DNA of 57,500 bases from Chrysomallon squamiferum (lineage: Eukaryota > Mollusca > Gastropoda > Neomphalida > Peltospiridae). Below are positions 1 through 18,687 of the stretch, piece by piece. How positions within the stretch are numbered: position 1 is the stretch's first letter; each line of letters begins with the position of its first letter. The notes under the pieces are model-generated. The model saw only the letters and a program-made list of their open reading frames with translations, did no database searches and was not told the DNA's origin. A program made the position numbers and the translations under genes. The DNA lies in contig CM022669.1 in assembly GCA_012295275.1 (NCBI GenBank), positions 12,695,172 through 12,752,671 on the forward strand. The letters are read 5' to 3'.

Positions 1-787
1 CTTTGCTCTGTGTTTCTTCTCTTCTTTTTTTTTCTTACTCTTTATTTCTTTCTCTCTATTTCTCTTTTCCTCCTTTCTCTTTCTATCTCTATATCTTTTT
101 TTTCTATCCTATAATTACCATTCTTTTAATCTCAGCCCAAATAACAAAATCATTTACGAAAACAAAATAACAACTAATATGTACGTTACAAATATATAGG
201 AAGTATATGATTAAAATACACGAATATGTGAAATGAAAATATTAATGATATGTCACCGATTTTTAATTTTTTTTTAGCGCAGATGTTTATTACTTATCTA
301 AACTGAATGATATATAAAATAATCACAGGTGTTTATTCTAATTAGTTTGTTTCGTATTTAGCATTAGTTCCGCTTGTTATAATACAAAATGATCACCTGT
401 CATTATATCGATTTGACACGTTATTAAGTGTTCGTACTTATTACTAGGGGCATGCAAACAGTAATAACGTTTGATCATGTGACAAAAAAAATATGTAGAA
501 CAAGCAGGCTGAATAATATTTCGTATATTAATCATTATACATAACACACAGAATCGGTTTTCTAAAGCAGAACCCACTTTTCGTGTGTTCCGTTGTATGA
601 TCAAAAAATAAATAAAAATAAAAATAAATATAAATATAAAAAGAAAATGAAAAAAAGAAAGAAAAAGAAAAAGAAAAAGAAAGAAATAAAATGTATAAAA
701 ATAAAATAAAATAAATATATATAAAAATAAAAAATATAAAAATAGTATTTTACATCGTTGTTTTCATTCTGATTATTATTATTATTA

Positions 788-834
<47 letters not shown>

Positions 835-2356
835 CATTATTTTTTTTTAATGTTTTGTTGCAGAAAACAATATTTCATATGCAAATTTACCCTTGATAAA
901 GCACTTGTTAATTGTGGAGCACAGGTTGGAATTGTTAAAGATCACAGATAGAATCGAAAAGGACTGTTACACGTATTATTCCTCACTTTTTCTATTAAGG
1001 CAACCAACGTTTGCTAACGATAAAGTATTATTATTATTACTACCACTACTGCGTCTATTACTACTACTATTATTATTACTGTTATTACTACTATTACTAT
1101 TATTATTTTAATCATCATCAAAATCATCATCATTACCACAGCTACTATTAGCACTAGTACTGTATTACTACTAATTGAAATACAACAACAAAAACAACCA
1201 CTACTGCTATTACAATTATCATCATTATTATTATTATTGCTGTTGTTGTTATGGTTATTATTATTATTATTACTACTGACAATGTATTTTTCTGTAATCA
1301 AGTCTTCTATTTCACAATTTTCCTTTTAAACTTTCCGTTGTTGTCGTTTGAATCTAGCTCTATTTTGAACCGACCATGTTAACAAACATACATTATTTGA
1401 ATACGCATATTTCAATTTACACGTTCAATAACAGCAATTATTGTTATTGAATTTTACATCACAGCATCTGGTACAGAACAATCGTATCTTTTAACGTACC
1501 ATGCATTGTTAGTATTATCGCCCCATCCATTATACACATAATGTATATATACAGTTGGACTGGATATATATATCTTCCAGTCTGTCTGTCTGTTCATCCA
1601 AATAGAAATTAAATAAATGCACTGATACTTAAACAGATGGATAAACAGATAGATTAAAAAATAAATGTACAGACAGACAGATGGTTTGACGTTCATTCAC
1701 ACACATTTCACTCATGGATTATAAAAATAGTTTGCGTAAGTCACACGAAGCAGGTATGTTACAGGTATGTCTATCTGTATGTGTGCGTATGTGTGTGTGA
1801 GTGTGTAATATACATGCGTCTGTATGTATCCGTTTAAAGTAAATATACATTATTAATTATCTGCAATAATACAAAAATTCATAGCATCATTCGAAAATAA
1901 CTAATAACTAAAATTAAAAAAAAAAATTAAAAAAAAAGATTAAAAAAATAAAAATAACAATAAAAACAAAAAATATTAAAAAATACAACAACAAAACAAA
2001 ATAAACAACGACAACAAAAACAAAACAGAAAAAAAGCGAATAAATCAAAATATTGACGACATTTTTTTCAGTGTGTGTGGTCAGCCCATTTTGTGTTGAC
2101 ATGCTTCGCATGACGGATTAACATCAGACTGTCATTGTCACTGGAGTTACATAGTCCCCTTTCTTTGCCCCAGAGATAACTTTCTATCCGTCAGGTGTCC
2201 GGCACAGTAAGGGCCGATCCTGAATTTCAGAAAGGGGGTGTTAATTATGATACTACATTATTATTGTTGTTGTTATAGAAATTGTTGTGTTATTGTTATC
2301 ATTTTTATCATTATTATTGTCATGTCTTTGTTGTTGCTCTCCTTTTTTTTCTTCTT

Positions 2357-2423
<67 letters not shown>

Positions 2424-2440
2424 TAGTAGTAGTAGTAGTA
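1..2440. other. Intergenic or upstream intronic DNA with simple repeats
   Basis: The segment begins with a CT/T-rich tract (1-115). It then has an A-rich AAATAAAA stretch (603-730), an (ATT)n block near 772-840, mixed ATT/ACT/ATC triplets (1026-1275) and a (TTA)n to (TAG)n compound tract (2361-2440). The stretch 1281-1910 is ordinary AT-rich sequence. I see no exon. Open frames here are poly-I/N/L/F repeat translations. Confidence 0.7.
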
Positions 2441-2528
2441 GCTTTACTTTATATTAAAACATTTTTTTTTTTGTTTATCTTGTTGCTTCAGTTACCGGCG
2501 TTTTCATGTTATTCGTCACAGAGAAAAA
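2441..2528 (+). repeat. Diverged copy of the splice-acceptor region at 6980-7058
   Basis: Both copies begin GCTTTACTTT behind a triplet repeat and share a pyrimidine tract ending TTCAGTT. Both continue CG-x-CGTTTTCATGTTA and TCGTCACAGAGAAAA. The copy downstream flanks the linker exon of the TSP1-NTR gene. This copy runs into triplet repeats and lacks the rest of the exon, so it is a partial duplicate or a shared dispersed element. Confidence 0.7.
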
Positions 2529-3945
2529 ACAATTACTATAACAAGAAATTATCCAATGATATTACCATTACTGTGATAGCTATTGCTTATGCTACTATTA
2601 CTACTACTACTAGAAGTACTATTTCTAATAATAGTACTGTTAGTAATAATGAAAATCACATTATATAGTTACGGTAAATTTAATAATGCAATTACCACTA
2701 CTACTACCATGACTACCATCAACACCGTCGCCACTGTTATTACTGCTATATCTGGAGCTACTACCACTACTACCACTACTACTACTACTACTACTACTAT
2801 TACTACTACTACTAGTAATATTATTATACTGCATTATCTAAGTACACTATAACCATGATACATTATTCACTGTTAATAATACTGATACTGATATTACTAT
2901 CCGTCTTTTTTTCTGTATATCTACACGTAGGTGGTTTCCCAAAGATCTGGGGCGGATGCGCGGGATGCACAGCACAACCCACCCCACTCTGAGTCCGCTC
3001 ATAACGACAGAACTTGATAATAGTCGACTTGTTCCTGGAATTAATGCTTGTGTTTAAACTGAATGAAGCTTTCACCGCGTGACAAACGAGTTTCTGAAGG
3101 ACAAAAGACTCGCAGCGTTGTATTCTAAACAAATGTGACAATTTACACTTTGCTTTTCTCTTTAGCCGTGTTGTGTGAAATGGGAAGACTCCACAGACAA
3201 AAAAGAAAGCTGTCGCTCGGGTGACATTTTTGACGGGAATTCCAGGTTTGTCTTGTCCTTTGTGTCACTTCGTTAGAACGATGTCATCTGAAATTTGTGT
3301 AGAATGGGGAATGAGGAAGTACCGGAAGACGACGTTGTTGTTTTTTGTTGTTGTTGTTGTTGTTGTTGATGATGTTGCTACTTTTACTACTGTTATTACT
3401 ATAGTACTGTTAGCAGCAGTAGTCATGGTAGTAGAACAGTAATAGTAGCAAAAGTGATCAGTTGTAGTAGCAGCTGAAGTAGCAGTAGTAATAGAATTAG
3501 TATATTATAATTATAAGTAGTAATATTAATAGTAGCTCTACTGTTAGAAGTAATAATACAAACCGTATTAATATTAGTATTATTAGTCTTAGTATTAATG
3601 CTGTTAGTATTAATTTTGATATTATTAGTATTAATATTAATTTTATTGGTATTAATGTCAATATTAGTATTAGTATTAATATTATTAGTATTAATAGAAG
3701 TATTAATAGCAACAGAAAAAAAAAACAGAATAGCATTATTAGTAGTAGTAGATAGAAACGGTATTAATATTAGTATTAGTAACAGTAACATTAACAATAG
3801 ATACATTATGGTTAATGAATTTATAATTATAATACGAAACAATTTTATTGACAAAAACAACATAATAATTCATTTGATGTTATATTTAAAGAAAACATGT
3901 CCTAACGTGTAAGTTAATCTTTAATGTATTTCATGTATTTATTAG

Positions 3946-4005
<60 letters not shown>
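3946..4005 (+). repeat. (AC)n microsatellite
   Basis: About 60 bases of AC with one A insertion near 3961. Confidence 0.95.
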
Positions 4006-4009
<4 letters not shown>

Positions 4010-4662
4010 CCTGAGATTATGTTAACGTTAAGTCTATAGCGATTTATTTATTTTATGTTTTAATAATAATAATAATAATAATTAAAAAAAAATAATAATA
4101 CAATCGAAAGAAAAAGCAAAAAGTACTCATCGTCACAAACATCAGCGCCTAATTTAAACTGAAAAGCACAAACAGTATATTATTTATTTATTTATTTTTC
4201 ATTTAAATACCTCTCAATTAAAAACAGAAGAAAAAGAAACAAAAATATCCAAAAATAAAGAACCACATAACAAAGGGTTAAGAATGTTTATTGTTCAGAT
4301 AAAAAAGAAAAGAATTCCAAGGACGTCAAAGGCGCATGCGTGGCCCGATCTCTTCAAGGTCAATGAAACAAAGAGGAAAACGAAATCTGAAGACTGTAAA
4401 CTTCTCTAGTCAAGTTGATTTGAAGAAATATTAACTGTGTTTGTAACATGGCTTGAGATGCAACATACAACCGGAATTTACTCCTTCATCTTTATATTTC
4501 ATATCATAATAATAGTAAGTGAAAATTTTAACACATGTTTTGTAAATTTAAAATTATTGTAAACATTTTTTTTTTTTGAAAGCAATTTTTATTCTTTTAT
4601 TTATAAACGTTTTCATAATTACATACAGTTTTTATTTTGACCTTATATTTTATGAAAACTTT

Positions 4663-4801
4663 GTATTATATTACATTATGTTATGTTGTATTATGGTGTG
4701 TTATGTTATATTATATCATATGATATCATATCATGTAATATCTTATCATATCATATATCATATATTACATTATATTATATTATGTTATGTTATATTATAT
4801 T
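4663..4801 (+). repeat. Pentanucleotide-periodic AT array
   Basis: A run of five-base units such as TTATG, TATAT, CATAT and TTATA. It changes from TTATG-like to CATAT-like and back, giving partial self-complementarity. Confidence 0.75.
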
Positions 4802-5869
4802 GATATTTTCATTTGCTGAATATTGTATATTTTATTACTTACGTATTTGATATTTTAAATATTTATTTGGTAAATACTTTTATGACGTCAGAAACATAAC
4901 TTCACTTTAATTATTTACACATAATATCTTTTTTCACTCATTTCATTAATTAGAACTGACAGGAAACAGTCCGTCTTTGCATTAATTTCTAAAAATATTC
5001 ATCTACGAAGGACACAAATTTAAAACCAATATTCCTATGTCGAATAATAGTCTGATGATGCGATACGAATAAATTCACAAAATACAAAAATAGCGTTTGA
5101 TAGCGACTTTAAGCCATGTAGCGCCATAATAAAATAAAATGTAAAAAGCTGACTCATGATCATAATTACAAATAAAACTGGCAGTGCAACAAGCCGTACG
5201 TAAAAGATGCAACAGATACTTCCAGTGCTGATAAAACTAGAAAAACAACAATGTAAATAAATGTAATGTATGTGGTAAATATACCAGGAAAGATACAGTG
5301 GTCGCAAGAAAACAACAAAGTATTAAGCTAAGACAATTGAAAACCTGTATAACATGTACACAAACGATACTAGCAAAAGAATTATACTAACATATGAAGA
5401 CACACTGATGACATGAATGAACTATTATAGATGTATAGCATATGGATACAAAAAAAAAAACAGTTTTTGATTTTGGTTAAAATTAATATATATTATTATG
5501 TATATGTAATTATGCACACACATACATACTGTATATAAGATTATGCATGCATATAAACACTTTATACTTATTGATGGTACAACTAAAATATTATGGACAT
5601 ATCATAATGGATAAATACAAGAAGAGTTTTTGATGTTGGTTTAAAATTATGTATATGTGACTGACTGTAACTAATCACTGTTCAAATCCAAGATACTTCA
5701 AAAACTTTGCAACATTAAAAAAACCAGAAAAACAAAATCTTCGCTTACGCAACCAATAATCACATCGCGACAAAAACCGAGTGCAAAAAAAAATCGATCA
5801 CAACTACGTAACGTAACTGAAGACGTTACGAACGTCTTCGCGTTTTTGAGGGTCACAATTCTGTTTCAG

Positions 5870-12213
<6,344 letters not shown>

Positions 12214-13896
12214 CTGAGAGACATGCAAGAAAGATATGTGCAAAAATACGTGGAGGTGTTCATATGAATTCAGTTTATATTTGTCTGATAGTGTGAAATA
12301 TAAATAAATACAAGTGAAGATCTGTAATTATTAACTCGGGTTATAGTTGGTCGATTGGTGCTACGCGACAGAACGAGAATGATGTTTGTATATAAATATA
12401 GAGAATATTTAATTCAGGAAAGATATGTATTTATAATAATCAAAAGAATAGATTCTGAAATTTTAGCTGTGATTATGTGGTGTTAAGATAAAGATGTAAT
12501 TGTATTGTCATGTTAGAAAATAACATGGAATAAATTTCATACTGTCGCAGGTCAGGTCTTTTTTTTTTTTTTTTTTTTTTGTTTGTATTTAATAATGGTT
12601 TTTCGTATATTCGTTGAATTTCTTTTTTCTTTTTTGTTGTTTAGTTATCGTTTAAATAGTGATGTTTATTTTGGTTGTTGATGTTCTCTTCATATTAAAT
12701 TAAAAACAAATTAATTAAATAAAAATAATAACTGAATGAAATAATATTTTTATGGAAATAATAATAAAATGCATTGTATTCATTAATTCAGTATTATTTT
12801 GAGAGAAATAATGAAGTTTGATGAAAACAAAGTTAATTCAACTAAAAGTAATACAAGCCAGAAAGAAAGAAATAAAATATTATAAAAACAGTTAAAAACA
12901 AGAAATCTTGAAGTGGAATCTAATCTGACGGCTCCTGTACTTTTTTTGTTTGTTTGTGAGCATAGGAAACAGTGCAGATTAATTAGGACGAAAACGTACC
13001 CTAATTACCTGTTTTAATATTGTAAGACTTCTTGCAAAATAAAATTTAAAACCCCAGTTAGCTGAAGAATGTCCATTTTTATATAACGTCATGATCATTA
13101 TGATATCATAGCCGCGCATCCTTTTGATCTCTCAACCTTTGCGTTTATTACTTCGCTTGGAACAATAACTGTATTTATATCTTTATTTAACAACACTAGT
13201 ATTTACTGTTTAACGATTGTTTAATGAAACGAGATAATTGTAGTGAGAGAAAATAATCACACCCACATCCACAAACACACATCTACAAAAGCAACACCCA
13301 AAAACCAGAAACAAAAAATAACATAAATAAAAAAGATTAAAATAACATAAAAATAAAATAAAAAAAAAAAATAAATAAAATACAAATAAATAAAAACGTT
13401 TAATCTAAAATAATACTAATATTTACCTTTCCAATTAATTTCATTCCAGATTTGTGGGTTCCTGATTTAGGTGTAGCATATACGTATATTTCAACAGGAA
13501 CAACAGAAACTGAAAACAAAATATTTTAGAATAACTTCTTCAGTGATGTCTACATTCTTTTGTTGTTGTTATCGTACTGCTTGCTCTTGTTGTTCTTATT
13601 AACGCTTTTGGTGTATTCACGCAACGAGTACATTTTGTCGTCTGCAGTATGCACCCTAGTTCACTGAAAGCACGTGCATCACGGATACGTTGTCAGACAG
13701 GATCAGTGACAACAGACGAGTGGCTTACAAGACTGCAATGAAAAGTACTCGAACTTTGATCACCATCGGTAACCACTATTGTTTTTCTTAGGTCTTTTTT
13801 GTTTTGTTTTACTGGGTAAGGCAGTAAAATATTTAGTTCGTTTCATTACTTACAAGGATATATCTGAGGTATACTGGCGTTAAATTGTTTTATTTT
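12214..13896 (+). other. 3' UTR of TSP1-NTR gene and intergenic spacer
   Basis: It contains candidate polyA signals, a T run (12559-12580), (AAAT)-like A-rich sequence (13300-13400) and ordinary AT-rich DNA. The stretch 13620-13770 is compositionally balanced and ends in a possible alternative REEP first exon. The REEP promoter should lie here, but I see no convincing core element. Confidence 0.6.
12529..12534 (+). other. Candidate polyadenylation signal (AATAAA) of the TSP1-NTR gene
   Basis: An AATAAA lies about 315 bases after the stop at 12213. An earlier A/T-rich AAATAAATA lies near 12300. Either could end the transcript; the choice is inferred from position only. Confidence 0.4.
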
Positions 13897-14014
13897 ATGG
13901 CAAAACGCAAAGGAGGTACGTGTTACCGATCAGACGCTCCTCGAATATCGACAGATAATTTATTTTGTGCTTGGCAACCAAAAACATGGATCTCGAAACG
14001 ATATGTAACTTTAG
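13897..14014 (+). CDS. REEP5: REEP exon 1 (tentative first coding exon)
   Basis: The ATG at 13897 has G at +4 and is in frame with [24 protein letters not shown], ending in phase 1 at TTAG|GTGAGT. The last half aligns with the family block KTGVxKRYxxxG. Upstream of that the sequence ([15 protein letters not shown]) has no clear family match, and an internal acceptor or an extra upstream exon cannot be excluded. Confidence 0.75.
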
Positions 14015-14242
14015 GTGAGTTATTTATATTTTTTTATATATACGTAATAAATGGTCAGATGAGGACTACTGATCATGAGTAAGTATTCAAATGAATGACA
14101 GAGCAAAAACTCAAGTGTTAACTTATTGTGTGATATTTTCATGTGTCGTAATGTCATAACAATAATCACTGGAATAACATAAAATAGAGACAGAGAGAGA
14201 CATAAATACGTCCATACGTACGTACATACATACATGCATTAT

Positions 14243-14291
<49 letters not shown>

Positions 14292-14495
14292 ACACACATG
14301 CTTACTGATATGTGTTCAACCAAAAAATCATAGTTGTTTTACTTTTAGGGTCTATATATGCGTGTGTGAATAACATCCAAATCCATTTATCCGTCACAGT
14401 CACACATCTATCCATAACATTTCAAACCTAAGATTTCTTCAAACAATTTTATTTATTTTGTTTTATTATGTTTATTATTATTATTTTTTAAATAT

Positions 14496-14538
<43 letters not shown>

Positions 14539-15782
14539 TTTCACAGGGTTGTTGGCAGCGACTGTTGCGTATCTGATGTTGGGACATTCAGCTCAGCTGC
14601 TGTGTAACTTCATTGGTTTTATCTACCCTGCTTATGCCTCGTAAGTGTCCAACTAAAATATTTTGATGTTTCTGTTACACTGTTCACCATTACAGCTGTT
14701 ACTCTGTAACAGTTTAATTAAAAACTGTTGTATATTTTCATGCCTGCAGAACGGCGCGTATAAAAATATCTGGATGCTTTTATTTGTGATAAAAATTAAT
14801 TTTGTAATATTAATTTAAAAATACGATGAAATTTATAAAAAATAATAATAATAAAAAAATTCATGCTAACCATCCATGTTAAAAAATGTCAAACATCTAT
14901 GTATGCTTTGTGAAACTTTTAAAAAAATGATTTGTTAAGAATGAGTTATAACTTTTCTCCCATAAAAGCCAAACTCCAGAGATATAGATAATCACCATCA
15001 AGCAAATCGTTTTTTTGAAACATTAACTAGGAAAGGAACTCTTTCAGTTTGTTGTTTACTGTTTTTCAGTGTAAAAGCCATAGAGACTGGTGGAAAGGAA
15101 GATGACACGAAATGGCTGACTTATTGGGTGTTCTACAGCGTGTTCACACTTCTAGAACTCTTCATCGACTTTCTGCTTTTCTGGATTCCTTTCTACTGGC
15201 TCTTTAAGGTATTTCTCTGGCATATTTTGAAATCTGTAGGTAGAGAGATCAAATCTATTTCCATTTAAAATGGCCAGAAACTTCTCTCTGTTAAAAAGCA
15301 TAATGAGTTGCAGTTAGGTCTGTATGCCAACATAACCAGTTCTGAGCTTCTATCTAGTATATATATATATATACACATCAAAGTCAGTGGTTTGTGCTAT
15401 GCTGTCTGTGAGGTAGAGTATATTTCAAATCACTTGTTGCTAATGAAGAAAGAGAAATAGTCCATCATATGTTTGCAGTGCAATTCCTCTTTTCCTGTTC
15501 TGATGGCCCTTAATGATAAGTCTTTGTCCACTGAATTATTGATAAAGTTGCAAAACAGAAATTCAGGAAATTCAAATACTTTGGAGTCATAATTTGGAAA
15601 TTTTATGAAATAAAAAAAAGAAAATAAATAAATAAATAAAGACAATAAACACTGAAGAGGTTATTCTAGTTTATGTAATATTTTCCATTATCATACAACT
15701 TAATCCCTGATTTTTACAATGTCATCAGTAAATATTAAAATATTTTAAATTGATAAGTAACAATTTTGTTTCTTTTTATCCA

Positions 15783-15821
<39 letters not shown>

Positions 15822-16642
15822 CAGCATGTATTATTAATATTTTTAGTTAAAAAATTGTTCAGGTACACTAATTCAGTTTGTTTTGTTCTACAGTGCATCT
15901 TTCTGCTGTGGTGTGTTGCACCAGTCAAGTACAATGGATCAAGAGTTATGTACACTTGTTTTATCAGACCTTTTGTTCTCAAACAAGAGGAACAAATGGA
16001 TAAAGTTCTTCGTGACGGAATGGCCACAATAAACGAAGGTAAACTCAGAATAAATAAATAAATAAATAAAAAAATAAAAATTTTGAAATATATATATATG
16101 TTTATATCTGTATTACATGTAAAGATGATATTTTAATTTAAATACTAAGATAAACAAACCCACCAAACAACAGTAATAACAGTAGTTATCATGATGATAA
16201 TAAAAAATATTAGTAGTATTAAATATAGTGAAAGTGACAGCAACAGCAATGGTAATAATAATAATGGTGATGGTTGTAGTAGTTGTAGTACCTTTAATGT
16301 AAATACTGCTACAACTATAACTACTGTTGCCACTACTACTACTACTACTACATCTGATACAATTACTATTATGACTGTTACTACTATTGCTCCTACTACA
16401 GTAACTACTATAACTACTACTGCTATTACTTTTACAATGGCTACTACTATTATACACACTGCTACAAATGTAGAAAGTATCTCCTTATTATAAATAAATA
16501 AATAAATAAAACAAAATAAAATAGAATTTAATTAACATACAAACAGTCTGATTTATATTTGTCTTTCTCTACAGTTCAAAATGTAGCTGGAACTGCTTTG
16601 AGAAATGAAGCTTACAGACGAATGATGAACATGGTCAACTGA
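13897..16642 (+). CDS. REEP5: REEP5/6-type receptor expression-enhancing protein (TB2/DP1/HVA22 family), 5 exons, 187 aa
   Basis: The exons are 13897-14014, 14547-14640, 15070-15208, 15894-16038 and 16575-16642. All are bounded by GT-AG with matching phases (1, 2, 0, 1), and the total is 187 codons plus TGA, close to human REEP5 (189 aa). Family hallmarks in order are [99 protein letters not shown], and a C-terminal amphipathic segment. These proteins sit in the ER membrane through hydrophobic hairpins and generate tubule curvature. Invertebrates usually have one REEP5/6 co-orthologue, so the symbol stands for REEP5/6. The N-terminal 20 residues are divergent and the start ATG is the weakest part. 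Confidence 0.93.
14015..14546 (+). other. REEP intron 1
   Basis: It contains an (AC)n tract (14244-14287) and an (ATTT)n tract (14495-14540) that runs directly into the acceptor TTTCACAG. Confidence 0.85.
14547..14640 (+). CDS. REEP5: REEP exon 2: first hydrophobic hairpin
   Basis: It begins after TTTCACAG, directly behind an (ATTT)n tract, and encodes [20 protein letters not shown] and [11 protein letters not shown]. The GFxYPAY motif is a strong family signature. It ends phase 2 at GCCTC|GTAAGT. Confidence 0.92.
15070..15208 (+). CDS. REEP5: REEP exon 3: conserved KAIE...WLTYW core
   Basis: The acceptor is GTTTTTCAG. The exon encodes [20 protein letters not shown] followed by the second hydrophobic stretch through FYWLFK, and ends phase 0 at AAG|GTATTT. 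It is the most conserved block of the TB2/DP1/HVA22 domain. Confidence 0.95.
15209..15893 (+). other. REEP intron 3 with T run and candidate upstream acceptor
   Basis: Mostly unique AT-rich DNA. A T run of about 34 bases (15788-15821) is followed at once by CAG. From 15825 the sequence stays open in the exon-4 frame for exactly 23 codons. Confidence 0.8.
15894..16038 (+). CDS. REEP5: REEP exon 4: FLLWCVAP and RPFVLKQE
   Basis: The acceptor GTTCTACAG ends at 15893. The exon encodes [30 protein letters not shown] and the start of the C-terminal helix ([15 protein letters not shown]), ending phase 1 at GAAG|GTAAAC. A far stronger pyrimidine tract, a T run ending CAG at 15824, lies 69 bases upstream in the same open frame. 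Confidence 0.93.
16039..16574 (+). other. REEP intron 4 with degenerate triplet field
   Basis: Bases 16190-16490 are a mix of TAG, TAA, ACT, GGT and ACA triplets that keeps a 100-codon frame open without being coding. An (AAAT)n tract follows at 16492-16510. Confidence 0.8.
16575..16642 (+). CDS. REEP5: REEP exon 5: C-terminal tail
   Basis: The acceptor is TCTCTACAG. It encodes [20 protein letters not shown] then VN and TGA. The tail continues the amphipathic helix expected after the RPF block and is slightly shorter than in vertebrate REEP5. Confidence 0.85.
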
Positions 16643-16710
16643 TTTAACTGTCTACAGAATGAACTACGATGATATCTTCTCAACACTTGAACTAATATGA
16701 ATATACTTCC

Positions 16711-16716
16711 AATAAA
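16711..16716 (+). other. Candidate polyadenylation signal (AATAAA) of the REEP gene
   Basis: AATAAA lies 69 bases after the stop codon. A second AATAAA at 16895-16900 could give a longer 3' UTR. Confidence 0.5.
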
Positions 16717-17072
16717 ATACTGAACACGTTATCAGCAGTAATAATGAAATTCTCAGTCGAAATTCTCTTTCAAGGGAGGTAAATCATTCAAATGAGAGTT
16801 TTTTTTGTAAAACTGTTCTTTACAGCAGTTGTCTCCCGTGAATAACATTTAAGCTGTGTACTCCGTGAATTGTCAGTGGCTTAGTTTGTGTTCAAATAAA
16901 TCTCATACAAATAACTGAATAGAAAGACTACTGTCACAATTTAATGTTTTATTAATATTCTCACATAGTAATGCAAAATATCTAACCATTCTTAAAAAGA
17001 TATGAATGAGCTTTTTATTGCCTGCGTATGCGTTGTTTGTAGATAACAGGCCATATTCATACCAGTGTCAAG

Positions 17073-17219
<147 letters not shown>

Positions 17220-18651
17220 GTATGTGTAAACATTTATGTGAATTTAATCTTTACGTTAAGGATCAGAAATAAAGTGTTCTTTTTTCCTTCGAATGTTTTC
17301 TAATTGTTTTTTTTTTCTAATAAATTAATTCATTAAAATACATACATACATACACATATACATATGTTTATCCATTTTGAGCAATCATTTAATAAGTTTA
17401 TAAGCTTGTTTGGAACCATCCTTCATCAAAAAATATATTTGTCATAAACAACCCATCCGCTAAACCATTCTGAACATGAGAGACGCCAAACCAATCGGCT
17501 TCTGTTCACTCAGAAAATAATAAATATGCTTTGCTTATAAAATTAAAAGACAGAATGAAGCATCGTTAATGTAGACATTGCATTTAAATAGCTCCATAAT
17601 CTGTCACTGTAATTCAGCCGTCACTTTTCTGTTTCATTTCTATTATATATAGCAAAACGTCTTTATCTATTTGTTTTTTATTCCTAATCGATCAAAGACA
17701 AAATCGTCGAGCTGCAACTATTACGTATCACACAAGAAAAAAAAGTCTGTAATTGAATTGTCGCGGAGAGTCCGTTTGAAGTTAATAAAATTGTTCTGTT
17801 CTCGGCGTAGAAATTTTGTCCTGCACGTTATTTTTATCTGTTCTTGATTACGATATAGCCAACATTCGACTAAATTCATTACAATAAAAACAAAAGGCAA
17901 AATAGTTGGGTTTTTTTTTAACAAGTAAATTCAGAAATAGTATTTTTTTTATCCTATCACAAAAACGTCAAGTTCGCTGACATTCAATTTGTACACAACT
18001 AAATATTCTGATTACATTTGTAAGGGACAATTATTTGTTCGTGTCAGTGTGATTCGGCTTCTTCCGTTAGCAAAAGCAAAGATTACCGGCTACCAGCGAA
18101 AACTTGTTTCTCTGGAAAAAAATAAAAAAAAAAAAAAAAAAAATGTATGTAATACGTTCAAGCACAAACACTAAAGTATTTTAAATTAGTTGAGGCAGAA
18201 TTGTTTGTGTATTAACCAGTCTTGTCTGGCCTGGTCCAGATTTGATTCAAACGCGAAGAGTCAGCATTCGCTTCTTTTAACGGATTAAACGACACAATGT
18301 AAAATGAAAATCGGATTTGTTACAAGATCTTTGTTTGTTTTTTTAATTACAGGAAGGACGTGTAGGGAATGCAGCAGACATGTAAATAAGGCTTTTAATG
18401 TTGAATAAACAAACAGAGATTTTTCATCGTAGTAATAGTAGTAGCAGATCTAACAGTAGAAGTATTAGTAGTAACAGTAGCAGCAACAGCAGCAGTAGTG
18501 GGGTTAGTACAAAATGAGCTTCCCTTACTCAACCTGATTTGAACTGACGTTTCATGGATTTGTCAGTGCTTGCAAGTTTTGAATAAAATGAAATTTCCTG
18601 ACAATAGAATCCTAGTCTAAGTGTAAATTTCATGTAGATATCACAATAAAC

Positions 18652-18687
<36 letters not shown>

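Larger units (their letters stand above)
2529..5869. other. Intergenic or intronic DNA with triplet fields, AC tract and pentamer array
   Basis: It holds ACT/TAC triplets (2595-2820), a non-repetitive patch (2905-3310), TAG/TTA/AAT-type triplets (3345-3800), an (AC)n tract (3946-4005), the 5-bp periodic array near 4663-4801, and a tandem duplication at 5421-5660. No signal-peptide exon for the downstream gene could be identified. Confidence 0.65.

Noticed and set aside
2135-2150. CACTGGAGTTAC shared in inverted orientation with about 54150
   Set aside because: Only 12 bases match, too short to claim an element.
5035-5307. 90-codon minus-strand frame with membrane-like segments
   Set aside because: AT-rich chance frame with no family motifs, no partner exons and no context.
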